Positions 11,978-25,075 are shown, counted from the first letter of the stretch. The stretch is DNA of 64,000 nucleotides from Septoria linicola (GCA_024114885.1 CP099427.1:124001-188000); one strand, 5' to 3'. Translations and numbers: made by a program. The notes: a model not told the origin generated them from the letters alone.

Positions 11978-12468
11978 ATGTCCAAGTTCTTTACGGTACC
12001 CAATGTGGCCGCGGCTGCCGGTCTGACTGGCGCGGTGGTGTACTTTGCATCAAGAGAGAATGTGTACGTCGAGCTCTGACTCGTGCTCTGTGACCATCCA
12101 AGCTGATCGCAAAGTCAACAGATTCAACACACATGGAGCAGAAAACGTAGCAAATGCATACTCGCGAGGTGGAGGGTCAACGACACATCTTCCCGGTGTA
12201 GCGACGAAGCGAGGTACGCCAGGTGCGTCGTCCGGACTCATCTCCGCTCGACAGGAGGATGTGCAATGGGAAACATGTTTCCCTTGATAGCTGACTGTAC
12301 ACAGGTGATGCGGCAGATACGAGATCACCGCAGGAGAACCCCAAGGGTATTGATACCGACTACTTCAAGGAGCACCACGCACAACAGAAGGCCGGTGAAG
12401 CTGGAGGTGGTGCTCCTTTCGGAAAGAAGCTGAATGAGGCATCGTATGGCCACAAGGATGGAAAATAG
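11978..12468 (+). CDS. Small membrane-anchored hypothetical protein
   Basis: Predicted exons are 11978-12063, 12122-12222 and 12305-12468, joined in phase to give 116 residues. The introns use GTACGT...CAACAG and GTGCGT...ACACAG. The N-terminus carries one hydrophobic stretch (about residues 7-24, rich in Ala, Val and Gly, ending VVYFASREN), which could be a membrane anchor or a mitochondrial presequence. The rest is hydrophilic, Gly-rich and ends with a Lys/Gly tail. The consistent phase of three exons supports a real gene. The pattern of a short hydrophobic N-terminus with a soluble tail is common among small fungal mitochondrial proteins, but I do not recognise the family and give no function. 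Confidence 0.6.
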
Positions 12469-15400
12469 AGGGTCGGGACTTGTGTGAAATTGTTGTCATT
12501 TCCAAGGGCACTTCCGCGCGCGGCGGCATTGGGCGTAAAAAGCGATGGGCTTTTGAGGCCGGCCAGGTACTGATATAAACATACAGCCAGCGAAACCAGA
12601 TGAACAGTCGACGAGTTCCTGTGAGAAAAGTGTCTTGAAGAGCTGATATGCCAGCAGAACTTTCGCGAGATCCTCAAAGCATAGGTCAATACGGCGTGTG
12701 CAGGAAATATACCTTGCTTCTAGAGGAAAAGCGAGCCCAGAGTCTTCGATGTCGGACTAGACAGCACGTCTCTTGTAGCAAGGACTTCCCCATCGAGCCT
12801 CCAGCAACAACCACCACGCACAAACCGCCCTCATGCCTCACGAAACCGATACATCTTCTTCGAAATTCTCCTCACAAGCTTCTTAGCGGTCCTATTCCAT
12901 TCCCGCCTCTCCTGCCTACGCACCAGGACTCCAAATACTGAAACAGACTACTCAGTAACCGGAGCCGACATCCCATACTGCGGGCGCTCCAATGGCTGGC
13001 GAAGTGGAAATGGCCAGAGGAAGAGAGGCGGTTGGATCTATTGCTGTGAAAAGAGATGGCAACACGCGGGATCATGAGACGCTGCTTCTCCTTCCTTTGA
13101 GCCCGCTTCTGATATGAAAGAGGTGAGGGCGGTCGTGGCAGGGTAGTGCGCTCATCTTGACACTTGCACACGGGTGCTTGCGTTGGAGTCGTCTCTCCGT
13201 GAGAAGCGAAGAATTGAGAATATCCGGAGGGAGAAAGCCAGCACATGGAGAAGTGCTGATGAGAGCCCCGCAGTACCTGCAAAGGTGGTTACTCTCACAA
13301 CAAATCTTGACAAATCGCACGCTTTCGAGCTGATGCGGACAGTCTTGTCGGCAAACGACACCTTACCCGCACGGAGGGTTGTTTGCAGGAACCACGCAGT
13401 GCTCCAATGAACATCTGGGGAGACTAGTTACTGCTTGCTTGGAAGTCGAGACTGGTCGCAGATGCGGCCCGGTTCATATCGGCTCAATCACGGCTGGGAG
13501 CATCTCGAAACTTGTGACTTGACCAGGGAACAGCACAAGGCACGAGCGAGTGCGTCGATTTTTTTTTTTTTTAAGAATCTTTCTGCTGCGCAGAGAAATC
13601 TCGTTCGCAAGAAGTGAGAGCGCAAAGCAACGAGGTCACCAAGAGTGGACAGACGCACGGCCGAAGTTTGTCGCTGGCCTGAACTTTGACAGACTTCGCT
13701 CGCTCTCTTGTGGGTGAAGAGAACACTCTCCCACTCTGTCAGCAGGCGAAGTTCCACAACAATTGAGCATTCAGAACTGTGTAAATCAGGCAACGGCCTG
13801 ATGGTCCTCCACATCCTTCAAGCTGTAGAGATGAGAACGGCAGGTCCTCTGGACAGAGCTTGGCAGCACGTTATGTCTAGTTAAGCGCCAGCGAAGTGAC
13901 CCTGCAGCATCTTTACGGCACAGCCATGACAGCTGAAAGCAAGTTCATGCATAAGCGCGGAGAGAAAACAACATCGTGAGATTGTGTCGACGACTCACGC
14001 GCTAACTAATCATTGATACCTTCCAAGATCCACATACCATCCGCAAGCAAGATCGGTACTTCCACAACGGACTAGTGAGGCAGCAAGATAGCAGCATTAT
14101 CCAGTCTCAAGATCCACCATTACGACCGCTGCCTGATGGTCCGTTCAGCTTTTATGTCCCGTGTGTCTCGCGATACAGATCTCTTCAAACATAACATTCA
14201 CTGAGCTCGACAAGACTCGGCTCTACATGTAACATTTATCTTCCACTTTCCCGAGATTCTTCTGACAATGACAGCGACCATGTGTTTTACCAAGAACATC
14301 TACGGGTCTTTCCTCTCCACCTTTCCTTCATCTCCCCCCAACGCAACTCTCAAGCTCACAGTCGACTTGCGGCTTTGCACTGCGAAGAATACGGAGCTCC
14401 GCCGGGGACTCACTCGCCCAGAAGGAGAGTCTGTCGAGGCGAGTTCCTGTGTGATATCCAACATAGAACAGCCTCTGGGAGGTGCAAGGAATGTCACTTG
14501 CCCGCCTGAGCCGGGATATGCGTTGATCACGTTGCCGGGATATGTGTGGCCGATGTTTTTAGGAGCGCCGGTGAGATTTTCCTTTTCTTCTTCTTCTTCT
14601 TCTGTTCTTGCCTCTTTTCTACTTTCCTTTCCTCACGCACTCTGTAACAGAAAGTAAATCCTGGCTGCCTGTGCCATGGAAATTGGCATGACTGATTTTT
14701 GTGTTTCGCCAGGGCTACTATAACCTTCACTGTTGATGTGGACTATCTCTACTATAGATCAAGAAGGAAGGGTTGAGGAAAGGGATTCTCTGCTTCACGA
14801 CAGAGCTCTGTTTGAGATGGATGGAAAAGATGAGGGTAAGAATCGATAGTATCCGCCGAATCCGTATCGGGATTGCAAGTGGCCGCGCTGATGTTTGTAG
14901 ACTGCGCGGTCTATTGACAGTATGACGCCACAGGAGAAGTGGAAGGTAGGTACTGCTGTATTTGACGTTGGGTGGGTATGGATCTCCAACTTTGCCGACT
15001 TCTCAAATTGCCACAAGTCTGGAAGTGTAAGTGCAGGTCATGGCGCTATTCTACGCATGAATATGTTCTAGAACAATTATGTTTGCAACGCAGTCGTTCG
15101 CACGGCGCGATACAAAGCCAAATTCCAGCCAAAGGCGCAATCGTGCAAGACCTACTGATTTCGTTCCCAGAAGAGGGGAAGCTTGCCGAGGACAACATCC
15201 TTTCCTTGGATCATGATGCGCGCACAAATCATTCCGAGGAAGGTCTTCTGCGCTACGGCTGGTTTCAGAAGCATAACGCGTGCCGACTGCGCGGCCAACG
15301 GAGGAGCGTGTGGAGATGAATTCAAGAGGAGAAGGAGAGGCTCCCTTGTCGTCAGTCTTGTACGACATTCCATATGTGCGCTGAACTGTCAAAGGACTTG

Positions 15401-18400
15401 AGGCGTCATGATGGCAATAGGCGTCTTCGCCTGATATCATTCGTACATGTCATTCTGCAGTGATTACCACAAGGTCTCGCATGCTGTGTTGCAGATCTCT
15501 ACACCACTTCTCTTGCCGTCTATGGGTTCTGACCAGTGGCTCCAGCTCGTGAGTGTGGTCAATCACGAACGCCAGAAGGTCGTCGTCGTCGTAGGCACAC
15601 TGCAGTGTGTCAAGGCTGGGTTCTGCGTGCTGTTACCTTGTGAGTTGGGTTTAGCTATTTTGGACTTGTATGGCTTCGTGTTCAAGAGCATGCATGATGA
15701 TGGCGAACGTGTCGAGTCGATGGCTGATCACGCAGCATCATCGCAAGACTGGTGTGAGTCTACGTCGTCCTAGCTCCTAGATCTGCGTAGATCGACATGA
15801 CGAAAGAACCCAACGTATCGTTCTTTCTAGCATGAGATTCATCAGATCTCGATGTCCTCGGTTTCGCTGCTGCTGCAAGGCCTCGCATTCGCAAAAGACT
15901 CCTTGCATGACCATATGGCGTGAGTCGGTCTCACCTGACGACAGGGTCGCGGAGGCTGACACCTGCAATATCTGGTCGTGGCTTGGTTGAGCGTGACGCA
16001 GAGAGTTATGCGGCTAAAAAATGCTCAAGCGGGATGTAAGTCTGGTTGACAGGTTGAGGCACCTCCACCTCGGAACCGGATTGTGCTTCCCCGTGGGAGC
16101 CTCATCACGACGCGGATCAACCGTGTGGCCTGGATCAGGCAGAATTGCGATTAGGCGTGGCCAAGGACAGATCTGTTCGCAGGAGAGCACTGGCTGTGTT
16201 TAGTGTGATTTGCATCGAGGGGACGTTCCGGATTTCCTAGATCGATGCGGTGCCTCGTCTGCTAGAGGCTTGAGGGGTACGTGTGAGACAAGTTGTTGCA
16301 GATTGAACGTCGCATGTGCTTTAGAGTCTCTGCCATGCTCGAATGAAGCGATCGCAGTAGTACATGCAAGAGATGAAGTCGTGATTTTTGTCAGCAGCTA
16401 GGCAGTCGACGAACCAGTTCCGTTGAGTCATGTTCGCTGCTAGCTTGTTCGCCTCGAGCCTGATCGTCAACAGGCATGGTCAGATCTGGACTCTCTCCAC
16501 GAAAACGTTCGGTTTCGCTGTAGTTCGAGGCAGATCTGGGCAAGGCACTGCATAGCTCAGTCCTCGTTATTGTCGAGAGCCATTGACTGCCATGATATGC
16601 TCTCGCGAGCACGCTCACCCAGCGTGAACGTCTCAACCGATCAACCAAGTATGGTTCCCGCGAAGTTCTCCCAGGCGGCGATCCGGAAACATTGCCTAAC
16701 TGCTTAGTCTCTCAGGTTCTAGTTCGGCGGCGTTCAAACTTGCGTCACTGGTGTGAGGTCGCTTCGATGTTCCTGACGCCAATACCATCCGGTCTGGGCC
16801 CGTCGTTTGCAGTGCTGAGTCCGTTGTCGTGCTTCTGACAGACATGAGAGAGCGGACAGCTCATTGCCCAGATTGGTACTCGCCAAGAGGATCAACCACA
16901 ACGTTCAGCGGCAGGAACGTGCTAGGTGCAGATCGACGGTGTTGCAAGCAAGACATTACAGTATCTGTCGCCTTTTGTGAATCAGAGCTCCTGCTCTGAG
17001 CGTCCACTTCAGAAGCTGATCAATCCGAGATCGTAACGCAATCCTCTTGTACATGTCTTGATCAAGCCGGACATCAGTTGCTGACGCTGATCAATGGTGA
17101 TCATAGCGGTCCCTGAGATCTGATAGCGACCCTGAGCTGATATGAGCGCTGATCTGAGATCGCCCTAGCTTGAGTATCTTCTGAGCGCTGACGAGGATGT
17201 GCATGATGACCGGCACTCGCGTGTGCGGCCGAGTGACTCCGGATACGATATGCACACTGCCAGGGTAGGTAAGAATGCCGTTGCTCCCCATGTCGCTATG
17301 ACCTGTGTCTATCAGCTCAATTTTCAGCCTGTTCGCCACCAAGTCAGTATGTAACCAACCATCATGTCGTCGTACAGCGTCTCAGTGCTAAGCCGCCTTG
17401 CGTGATGGCAGCGCACGTTGAAGACATCGGAGGCTGCCCTGCGATGCGCTTTCGTGAGGTCTTCGCCCCTGGCAGCGGACTTGCATTGCCGTGCAATAAA
17501 CGCACCAATGCACACTGTTCCGGGATCAGGATTGTCGAGCTTCTTCCCAGCTTGCAGTGGATCCTCTGCCAAATGGCAGGGCACACCTCGTGCTTGGCTC
17601 AAGCAGCTTGCTGAAAATGGCCTCTATGGCTGAATTAGAGTCTCCCGACGCCGCGTCCAAAGCATCGTGCGCGCCATATCGTTGGAGCTCTCCGGCGCGG
17701 TGGTTTGGTGGTTGCAGCGGTCGGTCGTTTGGTTGCAGCTCATCTGTCACTTCTCGACTTTGCCTTCAAAAGCCGAGATCTGGGCGAAGCTGTAGATAGA
17801 CGAGCAGGAATGCTGCAACCCTGCTGCTGCCAGCAAGGCGGCGATCCTTCTCTCACACACATGCAGCAGATATTGCACTGCATTCTAGTGAGGAGGCCAG
17901 CGCAGACAGCAGCGAATTCCCTGGCGTCAAGAATATTCCCGTTCGCCACTACGCTTAATTGGCAAAAGCTGCGCGGAGGCGGGTGTAGCGATCCCGGCCC
18001 ATGAGCATGGAACAAGCTGGCTGTCGATAGCTCTAATGATGGCCTTGCTAGATCGTTCCCCGCTACAGTGGGACGTCTCCTATTTGCTCGAGCGTGCGCA
18101 TGGTCTGTGGCTGTTTTGGCAGCTGCGCGACATCGAGGAGTTCTTTGTCGAAGTGGAGAGCAGCGAGGCCAGGCTATTAAAAAGTGGATGCCGTATCTCA
18201 CTCTGCGCTGCTGCAGGTGGCAGCACTGCATTATATTCTTCTACTCTACAGGTGATTCAGTCCTTACAGTAGTGCTCTCTCACGTCTGCCCAGCATTCCG
18301 CAGAACCCCTCGCATACCAACGACCGACACGGCGAAGACAGCGGCCCAAAGCTACACGACACGACGTTGTGAGTGAACCACTGCACTGGAACGTGTCTCG

Positions 18401-19170
18401 CCAGATCAACGCTTGGACCGCGAACACCCACCACGCCCCAACCCAAGCGATCGCCGTGACAGCTGGCGGAGGAGAGACAGAAACACGTCCAAACGTTGTG
18501 CACGGTTCGTCCTCGTCTCCCACGTCCTTCTGGCGTCACCGCAGATAGCTTGATGCACGAACCCGGCACATGGCCGCTGCGGAGCTCCATTGAAGACTCG
18601 AGAGCGGCAAATTGACTGGCTGTCAGCAGATATCGCGCCTAGAGCGTGCAGCTTCGTGCTACATAACAATCAACACTTCCTGACCTCGACGCCGCCAGCC
18701 GCCCGCAACCTGAGACACGTCGATTCTACCCATACCTCTTCTCATCCATACCTGCCCTCCGATGCTCCACTGTCGAGGCGCGCAAGACCATCCGAACTCG
18801 CGGTGATTAGTTGGTGGATTGTTGGGGCGCATGAGCAAGGGAATTTTTGCAGAAAAGCGTGCTTGTAGTGTGTGTGTTGCCTGTCCGTCCAGCGACTAGG
18901 AGGCCTGTCATCATCTTCAGCTTGAGGCTGTCTGGTCGTCCATTGAAGGTTCACACCGAGTACCTGGAACTATCTGGAAGTCAAAGACCCATATCGCCCC
19001 TCCCGCACCTGCTGTCTCTCTCTTGCACTTGCCTTGAGCGCTGGACATTTTTGAACGACTGCACCTTCCTCGCCGAGTCCTGAAGCTGCAACTTCTTCCA
19101 ATCGCTCAGTTTGCCTCGAGCTGCGCCTACCCGTGAGGCTACAGGAACAGCGCATCGTGTGTCGACCACG
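12469..19170. other. Long gene-poor stretch upstream of velB
   Basis: About 6.7 kb without a gene I can assign. It contains a T14 tract at 13559-13572, a weak two-exon candidate at 14268-14736 (listed separately) and many short overlapping frames on both strands. The last few hundred bases before 19171 presumably hold the velB promoter and leader. Long upstream regions are usual for regulators of this kind. Confidence 0.4.
14268..14736 (+). CDS. Doubtful two-exon hypothetical protein
   Basis: Exons 14268-14570 and 14713-14736 would encode 108 residues, split by a 142-base intron with a GTGAGA donor and a CGCCAG acceptor. The product ends with a Pro/Gly/Tyr-rich segment (YVWPMFLGAPGYYNLHC), which looks more protein-like than random sequence. 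There is no recognisable domain, the second exon is only eight codons, and another frame across exon 1 is also open. I list it because of the plausible splice, at low confidence. Confidence 0.2.
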
Positions 19171-20583
19171 ATGCAGCAGCATCAACAAATACCGTCCCAG
19201 AACCCATACCCTTCGTCGCAACCCCACTACCAGTCCAACGGCATACACCACGACATCACTACGCGAGGGAGCAGCGATCACACGAACGGACACCAGTCGA
19301 ACGGCGTCGACATGCAGAACCCGTACCAATATGGCTACGGCGCACCGCCTCCACCTCCCATCCAGCAGCAGTATGCTCAGCCGGGCCAACAGCAGATGAG
19401 AGCACCGCCCATGCCCAACCCATACATGCAGAATCAGCTGCCGCCTTTGTCATCAGGGCCGCATATGGGTGCGCCAATGGCCAATATGCCTATAGTAACG
19501 GAAGCTCCGAGCACACATCGACCTAGCTCTGCTAACTCGATGCAGCCAGTGCCATATGGCATGCAAGCGCCTCCGCCGCCTATGCAGCCGCCTCAGCAAT
19601 CATCTCTCCCGCCGCAACCTGCACGTGCTAGCACGACGCTACCCAACGGAGAGAAGAAGATGTCTTCAACCAGTGAGCGCGAAGGACTGCGCTACAGCCT
19701 TCAAGTGGTGCAGCAACCTCAAAGAGCGCGCATGTGTGGGTTCGGTGACAAGGATCGCAGACCCATCACGCCACCTCCTTGTGTGAGACTCGTTATCGTC
19801 GATACCAGTACGGGTAAGGAAGTCCAGCCGGACGATGGAATGCTTGGCGATCCATCCTTTTACATTCTTCAGGTGGACCTCTGGGCAGAAACGGCAGATC
19901 GAGAAGCGAATGTAGTTCGAGCCAGCAGCAACAGCCCAGCAGTCAGCATCAGCAGTGCAACGACGACTTCATATCCGCCACCAGCAGAGCCACAGCGACA
20001 TTATGAGACACATTCTCAGGTACTTTACGTTGGCCAAGACGGAATTCCTGTGTATACTCAAATCCCTGCATATGCTGCGCCAAACATGGCAAGGCCTGGA
20101 TATCCGAGCGGCATGTTCTATGGCAATATGGGCCAACCCATTGGATATGCGCCACCGCCGCAGCAGTCCAGTGCCATGTACACACGTAACCTCATTGGTA
20201 GCCTGACTGTCAATGCCGCTCGCTTGAATGATAACGAAGGCAAGCAAGGATTTTGGTTCGTGCTACAGGATCTGAGTGTGCGCACGGAGGGATTCTTCCG
20301 GTAAGTCATGACAGTGTGGACCGAGAGCACGCGCTGACAGTAATCTAGACTTCGAATGAGTTTTATTGACATCTCAAATCGTGGTGCTCCGGGCGTAAAC
20401 AAGGGTAGCGCACCGGTTCTTGCATGGACGTTCTCCGACAAGTTCCAGGTCTATAGTGCGAAGAAGTTTCCTGGAGTGATCGAAAGCACACCGCTAAGCA
20501 AGTGTTTTGCCGGTCAAGGTATCAAAATCCCAATCAGGAAAGACAACAAGAATGAGGGAAACGACGACGAGGATGGAGATTGA
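19171..20583 (+). CDS. velB: Velvet-domain regulator VelB
   Basis: Exons 19171-20300 and 20349-20583 give 454 residues. The 48-base intron is GTAAGT...TCTAG. The first 165 residues are rich in Gln, Pro, Met and Asn and probably disordered. The velvet fold starts near residue 168 with RYSLQVVQQPQRARMCGFG and RRPITPPPCVRL. It is then interrupted by about 100 residues of low-complexity insertion, and resumes with SLTVNAARLNDNEGKQGFWF and the Phe/Ser/Asp-rich second exon. That internal insertion is typical of VelB rather than VeA, VosA or VelC. In Aspergillus, VelB pairs with VeA and LaeA in the nucleus to couple development with secondary metabolism, and with VosA for spore maturation. The in-frame TTG at 19111 is not a likely start, and ATG 19171 follows an in-frame leader. 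Confidence 0.92.
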
Positions 20584-21355
20584 GCGAAGCACACTCCTAC
20601 ACCACACACGCCCGCTTCTGCCGAATCTGAGCCAGTGCGAATTGAGACGAGGCGTGCTGATCTGTTTAGGATTTCGACCCTAGTATGGCGGCAGCTTACT
20701 GTCTCACTCACGCGCCCCTGGTCGACCGTCCAGAGACAGTAGCACTGGACAGACAATTGTGCCTAGCAAAGATGAGGGCGATGATGAGGGCGCAGATGGC
20801 GACGCTGAGCAGAGCGATGTGCCACAGAGAGAATCTTTGGAGCGCGAGGAATGAAGCGATCACAGACGAATTGACGACAGAAGATGTTCCAGATGATACA
20901 GCGACGCCATGCCACAATATACCGGAGACTGCCGGGACAGAGCCGGCATCTTGTAAAACAGTTCATACATTGTAGTGTATGGTAGACCAGCTCCGTAGAC
21001 CATTTGGCCCAGGCCAATACATTGTATTTGTCTAATTTGCCTGTTAAGCCCCGACCTCATATCCTGATATGTCTTGGCCGGCGGATGAAGCACGTCAACT
21101 CCCGACGCCCCCACATCGCTTCTACTTGCTGTCACGCACTTGATCTAGACAACCACTTCCATACAACTGATCGACCGAGACTCTGCGACAACTCCATCTT
21201 GACTCTCGAGCCCAACACGATGCACACATAGCCTGCGATCCGACGCCGAGCACGATGCCAGCTGAAACGTCACCAATACACTTGTGCGCAACACTTCGAG
21301 ACGCACTCACACGACACACTCCGTCTGGCTCTCTGTCCCGATAACCACCGCGGCC
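20584..21355. other. velB - AP-3 delta intergenic region
   Basis: Holds the velB 3' end and the upstream region of the AP-3 delta gene. A minus-strand frame at 20708-20917 encodes one strongly hydrophobic stretch, but it lacks a credible start or partner exons, so I do not call it a gene. Confidence 0.45.
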
Positions 21356-24300
21356 ATGTTCGAAAAGGACATCTACCAGCTCATCCGTGGCCTGCGGGCG
21401 CACAAGGGCAATGAGCGCGAATACATCCAAATGTCGCTGCAAGAATGCCGCAAAGAGATCAAAGGCCAGGACATGGACCAAAAAGCCACGGCCCTCATGA
21501 AACTCGTCTATCTGGAAATGTTCGGGTACGACATGTCGTGGGCTTCGTTCAACGTCCTCGAAGTCATGAGCAGTGCCAAATATCTGCAAAAGCGAGTGGG
21601 ATATCTGGCTGCCGTGCAGTCGTTCCGGCCAGACACTGAAGTGCTCATGCTGGCGGAGAATCTCCTCAAGAAGGATATTCAGAGCTCGGATAAGGTCGTG
21701 ATTCAGTTGCCGTTGGGAGCGATTCCGCATGTGATTAATCCGGGTATGGCAAATAGTTTGCTTACGGATTTGTTGCCGCGACTGTCGCATTCGTTACCTG
21801 GGATTCGGAAGAAGACGATTGTAACGCTGTATCGCCTTGCGTTGGTGTATCCCGAGACGCTGAGACCTGCTTGGCCGAAGATTAAAGAGCGATTACTGGA
21901 CGAGTCGGAGGACCCGAGTGTGACTGCTGCGATTGTCAATGTGGTCTGTGAGCTGGGGTGGAGAAGGCCTGCGGATTTCTTGCCTTTGGCCCCGAGGTTG
22001 TTCGAGTTGTTGACAGCGGGAGGAAATAATTGGATGGCGATCAAGATCATCAAGTTGTTCTCTGTCCTAACTCCACTGGAACCGAGACTGGTGAAGAAGT
22101 TGCTGCCGCCGTTGACCAGCATCATCAAGACTACGCCCGCCATGAGCTTGTTGTATGAGTGCATTAATGGTATCATACAGGGTGGTATTATGGAAGCTGC
22201 AGAAGGCACGGCCGAAGGCGACGAGATTGCGAGGCTGTGCGTGAACAAGTTACGCGCCATGCTGGTGGTTGAAGGAGATCCGAATTTGAGATATGTGGCT
22301 TTGCTGGCATTTGTCAAGATTACCAGCAGTCATGCAGATCTGGTCAGTCAACATCAGGACGTTATCTTGGAGTGCATCGACGATGCCGACATCTCGATCC
22401 GCACGAGAGCATTGGACCTGGTCGTAGGCATGGTCAACGCGAATAATCTGCCGACTGTGGTGGAGAGGCTGTTGAAGCAATTGAGAACTGCTGGGAAAGC
22501 CTCTGTGGCAAATGAACCCGAGAATGACCGAGCTGTTCATGATGGGATAGTGCCGATGGCAATGGAGGACGACGATGACCTGCAGACACCTGTGAGACCG
22601 AAACAGCCCAGATCGAATCAGGCGCTACCTCTGCCAGACGACTATCGCACATCCGTTATTGAGCGTATTCTCGAGATGTGCTCACGCGATAATTATACGA
22701 ACATGAACGACTTTGAGTGGTACATCAGTGTGCTGCTAGAACTGGTGAAGCAGTGTCCTTCAGCATCAACATCGAGCATCGCAGACCGGATAGGCGCTGA
22801 ACTGCTGAATGTGGCAGTACGCGTGAAAGCAGTACGTCCTGAGGCTGCCGCCGCCGCCCAGTCTTTGCTCCTCATCGACGAGCGCGAGAAGCTGTTTCCA
22901 GCAGGCAGTAATAGTGGCCAAGGTGTTTTGACGTCTGCTGCATTTATTGCAGGCGAATATGCCGACATGCTTCCAGATCCAGAATCTGTCCTGACTTCTC
23001 TGCTGCATACTTCTAGTGCTCAATTGCCCGCAGACCCACTAGCCAGTTATCTACAGGCCATACCAAAGATCTTCGCTGGCTTGACTGGCAACCAACAAGT
23101 ATCATGGACATCAACGAGGAAGAATACGACAACACTGTGGACTTCTAGGATTATACACTTTCTCGAGCCTCTGTCATTACATCCAAATCTTGAGGTGCAG
23201 GAACGCGCAGTGGAGTATCTCGATTTGATGCGTCTAGCCTCAGAAGCTGCTTCCAACCAGAGCACCGATGCAGATAGTGGCTACTCGGAGCCGCCACTTC
23301 TACTCACTCAGGCCATTCCTACGCTCTTCTCCGGGATGGACCTCAATCCGGTGGCAGCTTCTGCATTGCGAAATGTGCCGAAGCCAGAAGAACTGAATCT
23401 TGACGAATATATCAACAGTAACCTTGAATATCTTCTCAATCAAGCAGAGTACGACACAGACTACGAAGAGGCTAGTGATGAGGTATACAGATACTATCAC
23501 GAGAAGCCTTCAGCAGTCGCGACCTCACTCAGCAATTACTCTAGACCTGCGGCGGAATTGCTGGAACCAGGACCAGAACGAGCAACATCGTATCAGGACT
23601 CGGACGTTGATGTCGACCGAGAAAGCTTACTGCGCAAGAAGGCTGAGCGAAGGGAGCGGTATAAAGATGATCCCTACTATATCGACTCAGAACGTGGCTC
23701 GGGCACGTCCACGCCGATGCATAGCATCCTGAAAGGGTCAAACGGCGAGAATTTGAACGTGGACGACATCCCTGTGATGGAACTCAAGTTGGATGCACGA
23801 GACACACAACAGCAGCGTAGACCTTCACCTCAACCAGCGAGGAGGAAACCCAAAAAGCAATTTGAGATTGCCGCAGACGAAACGCTGGGAAGTGACAACA
23901 CACCTTCTTCATTCTCATCAAGCCCTGCAAAGCCCTCCTTCGCATCACGCGGTCCGAAGTCACTGTTGCAAGTTGACAGCAGCGGGCTATCTTCTCTATC
24001 GCTGAACGATTCTGCGCCCGCGAATGGCGCGAGCCGCCACGATTTTGAGCGACGACAAGCAGAAGAAGAAGAAATGCAGCGGGCGATCAAAGAGGTCGAG
24101 CGACTACGACTTGAGCTGCAAAGGAAGCAGGAACGTATAGAAGAGCCTGAAGAGGGCACCGTGGTCAGGCGGAAGAAGAAAAAGAAGGCCGTCGTTGCGC
24201 TGCAGGATGACGAACCTGTCGCTGCTGCCAATGAGGATGAGCAAGCTGATAGTGGTGTGGTGAAGAAGAAGAAAAAAAAGAAGAAGAAACCAATGGCTGA

Positions 24301-24403
24301 GGAGGAGACGGTAGTAGATCAGCCTGCTGAGGTGGAAGAAGAAGCCGCGCCTGTTGCAAAGGTGAAGCGGAAGAAGAAAAGACAGGTCGATCTCGGCGAT
24401 TGA
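21356..24403 (+). CDS. APL5: AP-3 adaptor complex, delta subunit
   Basis: A single exon of 1015 residues starting MFEKDIYQLIRGLRAHKGNE, the characteristic opening of delta-adaptin. Residues about 20-590 form the helical-repeat adaptin trunk, with the conserved stretch DMSWASFNVLEVMSS. The C-terminal 250 residues are acidic, then strongly Lys-rich with several poly-Lys runs and a coiled-coil-like Glu/Arg segment, as in fungal delta subunits. AP-3 carries cargo such as alkaline phosphatase from the Golgi or endosome directly to the vacuole. The three other AP-3 subunits are not in this window. An upstream in-frame extension to 21284 lacks a conserved look, so I use ATG 21356. Confidence 0.94.
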   Translation: MFEKDIYQLIRGLRAHKGNEREYIQMSLQECRKEIKGQDMDQKATALMKLVYLEMFGYDMSWASFNVLEVMSSAKYLQKRVGYLAAVQSFRPDTEVLMLAENLLKKDIQSSDKVVIQLPLGAIPHVINPGMANSLLTDLLPRLSHSLPGIRKKTIVTLYRLALVYPETLRPAWPKIKERLLDESEDPSVTAAIVNVVCELGWRRPADFLPLAPRLFELLTAGGNNWMAIKIIKLFSVLTPLEPRLVKKLLPPLTSIIKTTPAMSLLYECINGIIQGGIMEAAEGTAEGDEIARLCVNKLRAMLVVEGDPNLRYVALLAFVKITSSHADLVSQHQDVILECIDDADISIRTRALDLVVGMVNANNLPTVVERLLKQLRTAGKASVANEPENDRAVHDGIVPMAMEDDDDLQTPVRPKQPRSNQALPLPDDYRTSVIERILEMCSRDNYTNMNDFEWYISVLLELVKQCPSASTSSIADRIGAELLNVAVRVKAVRPEAAAAAQSLLLIDEREKLFPAGSNSGQGVLTSAAFIAGEYADMLPDPESVLTSLLHTSSAQLPADPLASYLQAIPKIFAGLTGNQQVSWTSTRKNTTTLWTSRIIHFLEPLSLHPNLEVQERAVEYLDLMRLASEAASNQSTDADSGYSEPPLLLTQAIPTLFSGMDLNPVAASALRNVPKPEELNLDEYINSNLEYLLNQAEYDTDYEEASDEVYRYYHEKPSAVATSLSNYSRPAAELLEPGPERATSYQDSDVDVDRESLLRKKAERRERYKDDPYYIDSERGSGTSTPMHSILKGSNGENLNVDDIPVMELKLDARDTQQQRRPSPQPARRKPKKQFEIAADETLGSDNTPSSFSSSPAKPSFASRGPKSLLQVDSSGLSSLSLNDSAPANGASRHDFERRQAEEEEMQRAIKEVERLRLELQRKQERIEEPEEGTVVRRKKKKKAVVALQDDEPVAAANEDEQADSGVVKKKKKKKKKPMAEEETVVDQPAEVEEEAAPVAKVKRKKKRQVDLGD

Positions 24404-25075
24404 TAGGTAGAAATCGTTACACGTCTGCACTAACTTAAGCTGCAAGAAGCTTGCCATCGTCCTGCTGCCACCAAATTGTAAGAATACCTTCAGAAAGCAG
24501 AACTAACGCCATTTAGTAGTGGCGAAGCAAAACAATCCTCCTCGACCTCAGCTGTACTACTAGTCAAACTGCGCGAGATCACAGGAGAAACCTCGACGTT
24601 GAGTTCGATCTTGTAATGTGCATTCAAGCATCGCTAAGCAGCGACGAGGCTTCTCCTGAGCCATATCGCCGAGGATAGATCGTTGTTTGAACGGAAGAGA
24701 TTGGTGTATATCAAGTTCAGCGGACTTGGGTGTGAAATTATAAGAGCAGAGGGCCCAGGGCAGAGAAAAGGCGACCGGTGCCGGTCTGATAGGCGCATCC
24801 TTTGTACTGTCGCGAACCGCGCGACTAGTAGAATTGTAGGTGAGGTAATTGAGAGAATGTTGGCCGACTATGCCGATCGCATCGTTGAGGAAGTACTAAG
24901 GGATCCCTCAGTCGGTCTCCGCTCCAGTTCCATTCTAGGAAGGATGTGCACTAGCTAAGCAGAGCCTACTGTCTAAGTATTCTTCGCCCGCGAGCCCGTA
25001 AACAGATAGCCTTCCACTGCACACAACTCCTGATCCTAGGGTGCTTGTCCTAAGTCGGTCTCCTCCAGGCTCTTG
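24404..25075. other. Convergent spacer
   Basis: About 670 bases between the stop codons of AP-3 delta and the carboxypeptidase remnant. No gene or clear repeat seen. Confidence 0.5.

Noticed and set aside
20708..20917. Minus-strand frame with one strongly hydrophobic segment
   Set aside because: No ATG-supported start in a credible gene model, and no joining exons found; a hydrophobic run alone is weak evidence.
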